Below, piece after piece: positions 61,168-64,000 of a DNA stretch of 64,000 nucleotides. Numbering within the stretch: position 1 is the first letter of the stretch; every line of letters begins with the position of its first letter. The translations under genes and the position numbers were made by a program. This DNA is from Fragum whitleyi (lineage: Eukaryota; Mollusca; Bivalvia; Cardiida; Cardiidae), in assembly GCA_948146395.1 (NCBI GenBank), contig OX411549.1, positions 38,735,692-38,799,691 on the forward strand, in the 5' to 3' direction. Below the pieces are notes generated by a model, which had not been told where the DNA came from, ran no database searches, and was given only the letters and a program-made list of their open reading frames with translations.

Positions 61168-61417
61168 TTTTGTTTGTTTGTATGGGGTTTAACACCTATT
61201 TCAACAATCCTACAGAAATATTGCGGTGGCTGGAGCACCTATTCCTGGTATTTCTTACCCCAGTAATACCATTCCTTTACTAGTCTCCAGCTGCTAACCC
61301 ACATAGGTCTACGATTATCGATTCATGGGTGGGAGACAAAAAGATGAGAACCACCGTCGTGGATCGAACCCGGGACCATTTGAATGATAGTCCGACGAGC
61401 TAACACTGCGCGGCTGA
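61168..61417 (-). mobile_element. tRNA-derived SINE, complete, minus strand
   Basis: On the minus strand: head GTTAGCTCGTCGGACTATCA (box A), GGTCCCGGGTTCGATCCACG (box B), body TTTTTGTCTCCCACCCATGA, GTAGACCTATGTGGGTTAGC and GGTGCTCCAGCCACCGCAAT, ending in a TTGAAATAGGTGTTAAACCC / CAAACAAAC tail. Confidence 0.88.
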
Positions 61418-61431
61418 ATGTGCCGTGGTAG

Positions 61432-61640
61432 ATTAATTGATTGAATGGAGTTTAACGCCATTTTCAACATTGGATCAGTTACATCGCGTCGGCTGGAGCA
61501 CCTAACAATGGTTTCCTGGTTTTTCTCTCACGTGTAAAACTACCAAATCCTTTCCGAGCCTCCAGCTGCTATCTCAAATAGGTCTACAATTATCAACCCA
61601 TAGGTGAGAGACAAAGAATGAGTGCCGCCGGCCGTTGTAG
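61432..61640 (-). mobile_element. tRNA-derived SINE, 5' head truncated, minus strand
   Basis: Directly follows the complete SINE in the same orientation. Body GGTCTACAATTATCAACCCA, CCTCCAGCTGCTATCTC, GGCTGGAGCACCTAAC and GAATGGAGTTTAACGCCATT (plus strand). No full tRNA head. Confidence 0.78.
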
Positions 61641-61958
61641 ATAACTGTTTTTCTAAAAATACAAAATTCCTAAGATGGGGAACAATGTCCTCAAAAAACT
61701 ACCGGTAGAGGGAATACAAAATCCACTAGCAGCAATCACGAGGTTTTGTTCACTAAACGTTCTCAACTAACTTTGTCTCGCCAAATGACAAAATAATTAC
61801 AGAAACCCGATAGTTATTAAATTCGCTCCACCCACTTTTTGTTTACCTCAATTTGATTGAGGAAAGTATGACGCAACAAAATGAATGACATCATTGATTG
61901 ACATGCAACTCAATTGAACTAGCGTTATTTGATGAAAAAATAAGTCGATCGGTAAAAC

Positions 61959-62059
61959 AGTTATAGTTCATATTCCGACAATTTACGCGTATAACCTTGC
62001 GCTCCGCTAACGCTCCGCTTAGGTTATATCGCGTAAATTGTCAGAAATGAACTATAACT
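61959..62059. repeat. Hairpin with about 39-bp arms
   Basis: AGTTATAGTTCATATTCCGA + CAATTTACGCG against CGCGTAAATTGTCAGAAATG + AACTATAACT. The loop has GCGCTCCGCTAACGCTCCGC. Probably a short MITE. Confidence 0.82.
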
Positions 62060-62206
62060 ATTACTAAACTCGTCGAATGTTTGTTTATAAAGATTCAGAT
62101 AGCATGGTTTACAGTTAACAACATCGTGAAATTGACAAGGTGAATGATAATGGAATGATTTAGGAATGACATTGAATGAGGTGTGGAGCGACTTTTGAGT
62201 GAATTT

Positions 62207-62278
62207 AATGGGAGGTAATCCACTATTACAAATTTTGTTCAGGATGAACAAAATTAGCAATATTGATTACCTCCCTTT
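62207..62278. repeat. Hairpin with AATGGGAGGTAATC ends
   Basis: GGGAGGTAATC ... ACAAATTTTGTTC / GAACAAAATT ... GATTACCTCCC. About 30-bp imperfect arms. Confidence 0.78.
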
Positions 62279-62947
62279 AATAAAATATGCATACAAGTTC
62301 ATTAGATAGCTCCCTATTTCTTCAAGAACCTATCAGACGCTCACAATTTCGGTTATAAGTGAAATCCCGATATAATTATTTTGAACGAAGTTCTTGTTAT
62401 ATGATTTTCAGTGAGTTTGGAGCGTTTGTGAATGGTTTGAGTGAGTGTCTGGAATGAATGAATGGAGCGCTGAGTGATCGATTTAGAATGATTTTGATTG
62501 AGTTAAATGTCTATTTCACGATGTAATTAACTGTACCTATACATAGTTGTTCGATCCTTTTTTTGGCTGTGTTTCATAAAGTAGCAATTTAATCATTATC
62601 ACGAAAAGCACATTCCTTTGAAAAAATAGCGGTGACGAGACAATAAGAAAAGGATAAATTGTTTTTCTATGCTCTCCGAAGAAGGCATTAAGCCTTCACT
62701 TCGTCAGCCCATTTGTCCGTCACTACTTCCGTCTATCCACCAGGACTGATTTCTCTAAAACATTTCGGCGAAATTTAAAGAAACTTCTCATGTGAACTAT
62801 CTATGATATAACACTGATGCATTTCCCCATTTGTTGTATTATATGCCGGTCACGGAAAAATGAGCCTAAATGTAACAATTAGTTTTTCTCTAATTTCTCA
62901 TTGTCAATGATCGGAAATCAATAAAATTTTATAGTTGAGTGTCAAAT

Positions 62948-63082
62948 CTGCCCTGGTTCAGGATGACAAAACGGAGCGAACAGTTTTCCAATTAAAACCC
63001 GCTTTGCAAGCAGGTGCACGTGCAAAGCGGAGAAAAGTTGGAAAACTGTTCGCACCGATTTTTCATCCTGAAAGCAGGGCAG
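62948..63082. repeat. MITE family D, copy 3
   Basis: CTGCCCTGGTTCAGGATGAC and TCATCCTGAAAGCAGGGCAG termini. Inner arms GAACAGTTTTCCAATTAAAA / GGAAAACTGTTCGC and CGCTTTGC / GCAAAGCG. The most intact copy. Confidence 0.88.
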
Positions 63083-63285
63083 TTGTCCTTTACCAGAAAC
63101 TATTTGAAAAGTGCGTATAGAAAAGCGTCAAGAAAAAATGGGTTTAATAATGTTAGCTTAATACGTGAGCTGCCCGTTTGTCGGCCATATATTTCATTCG
63201 GAAAGAAATAGTCATCATATTTTACATATGCATTTGTTGTGAAAAGACCTTTTTGTGTGTTTCAAATTCAATGACATCAGTTATA

Positions 63286-63477
63286 TTAAATGTCATTTCT
63301 CATGGTCCGAACTTTGAAAATTAATCTTTTACGTGGTCTATAGTCTTCGGCTCCTTTTTTCACCACAATACCACCAGAAACGCCCACCTTCATTTTTTCA
63401 GGCACAAAAGTCGCAATTTGGCTCAATGCAAGTAAGCCCAAATTGACCAACAACAAAGGATAGTACGAGTTATACAT
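63286..63477 (-). CDS. Small hypothetical open frame, 63 codons
   Basis: Unrecognised. It starts MYNSYYPLLLVNLGLLALSQ, a hydrophobic N-terminus that could be a signal peptide or membrane segment, followed by a basic KVGVSGGIVVKKGAEDYRPR region and a stop after MRNDI. It lies upstream of, and on the same strand as, the serine hydrolase. It does not resemble that family's N-terminus, and no good splice donor is seen. It may be a chance frame. Confidence 0.2.
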   Translation of the reverse strand: MYNSYYPLLLVNLGLLALSQIATFVPEKMKVGVSGGIVVKKGAEDYRPRKRLIFKVRTMRNDI

Positions 63478-63799
63478 ATATTGCCAACAGTTTCTCGTCT
63501 CATTTTACCGACCAATCAGCCATTTTCGTTATATTGCTTTGCTTGCTTCTTTTAAGAAAGACCATTACGACATGATTTATAGTTTACCAAAATAACTTTC
63601 TTTTTCTCTATGAAATACCTTCTAGACCAATTTAGATGTTTCTATGCGTGCAAGATAGTTATCCTCAGAAAACGGAAGTCAATCAGTTCAGGCATTAATT
63701 ACTTGTAATCTGTTCGTGAATATGCTTTTCAGATTTTTATAAAATGACAACATTTAGTATGTCCAATTTGACGGCATTTGCAGATAGAAAAACAAAAGG

Positions 63800-64000
63800 A
63801 GTGTGTGTGTATTTCCGTTTATTTGTCGTCGCTACCGTAGCACATGCCCATATGACGAAACTACTGCTGAGCTACGCTATGGTTCTTTAACGTGCACATC
63901 TCATCCGAAAGACAATTAGTTTGTTAGTGTGCCAGCCCGGGTTTGAACCCACGCCGTCGAACTTCAATGGTTTTGAAGTCCGGTGCTCAACCAACTGAGC
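63800..64000 (-). mobile_element. tRNA-derived SINE, minus strand, running off the window
   Basis: On the minus strand from the window end: GCTCAGTTGGTTGAGCACCG (box A), then TGGGTTCAAACCCGGGCTGG (box B), followed by a body with GTGCACGTTAAAGAACCATA and CTACGGTAGCGACG. The body differs from the other SINEs here, so it is a second family. It lacks a closed acceptor stem as far as visible. Confidence 0.8.

Noticed and set aside
63930..64000. Candidate tRNA gene on the minus strand
   Set aside because: Same reasoning: a tRNA-like head continuing into a SINE body, with the visible part incomplete.

Overview
This is a eukaryotic, AT-rich, intron-rich and very repeat-rich window, most likely from a bivalve mollusc. 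Three things suggest this: small exons in long introns, many short inverted-repeat elements, and satellite-cassette elements with (GTCCGTCT)n-like leaders resembling the bivalve 'pearl'/Helentron-associated elements. The species is not identified. Two convergent protein genes can be reconstructed exon by exon; the rest is intron and a 30-kb repeat-filled intergenic region.

Gene 1 (+ strand, about 1.2-23.5 kb) is the 3' part of a NEK1-like NIMA-related kinase. Twelve exons join with consistent phases into about 598 codons. They carry the conserved 'RTCSEPDLS' segment, a long acidic linker and the conserved C-terminal domain ending 'LVMADAAF'. The kinase domain lies upstream of the window. The acidic exon at 9105-9259 is followed by two shorter diverged copies, 9403-9476 and 9701-9774, with the same start and end phases. 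The 5.9-kb intron 14206-20116 holds a 5-kb element with long terminal inverted repeats.

Gene 2 (- strand, 53.6 to beyond 59.8 kb) is a class C beta-lactamase/PBP-like serine hydrolase of the gigasin-6-like type. Five exons join into 476 codons with a YSN motif, an HSG motif and a hydrophobic C-terminal tail. The exon with the SxxK nucleophile was not found and is probably beyond position 64000.

Between and within the genes are at least ten Helentron-like satellite elements. Most share one plan: 5' terminal hairpin, microsatellite leader, 100-170 bp tandem cassettes, a 3' segment complementary to the 5' end, and a terminal CTTGT. There are also several MITE families (two with TTAA targets), long foldbacks, tRNA-derived SINEs and a perfect 170-bp tandem duplication. 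Several elements are visibly nested, which gives relative insertion ages. No bacterial-type operon, CRISPR array or complete transposase gene was seen.
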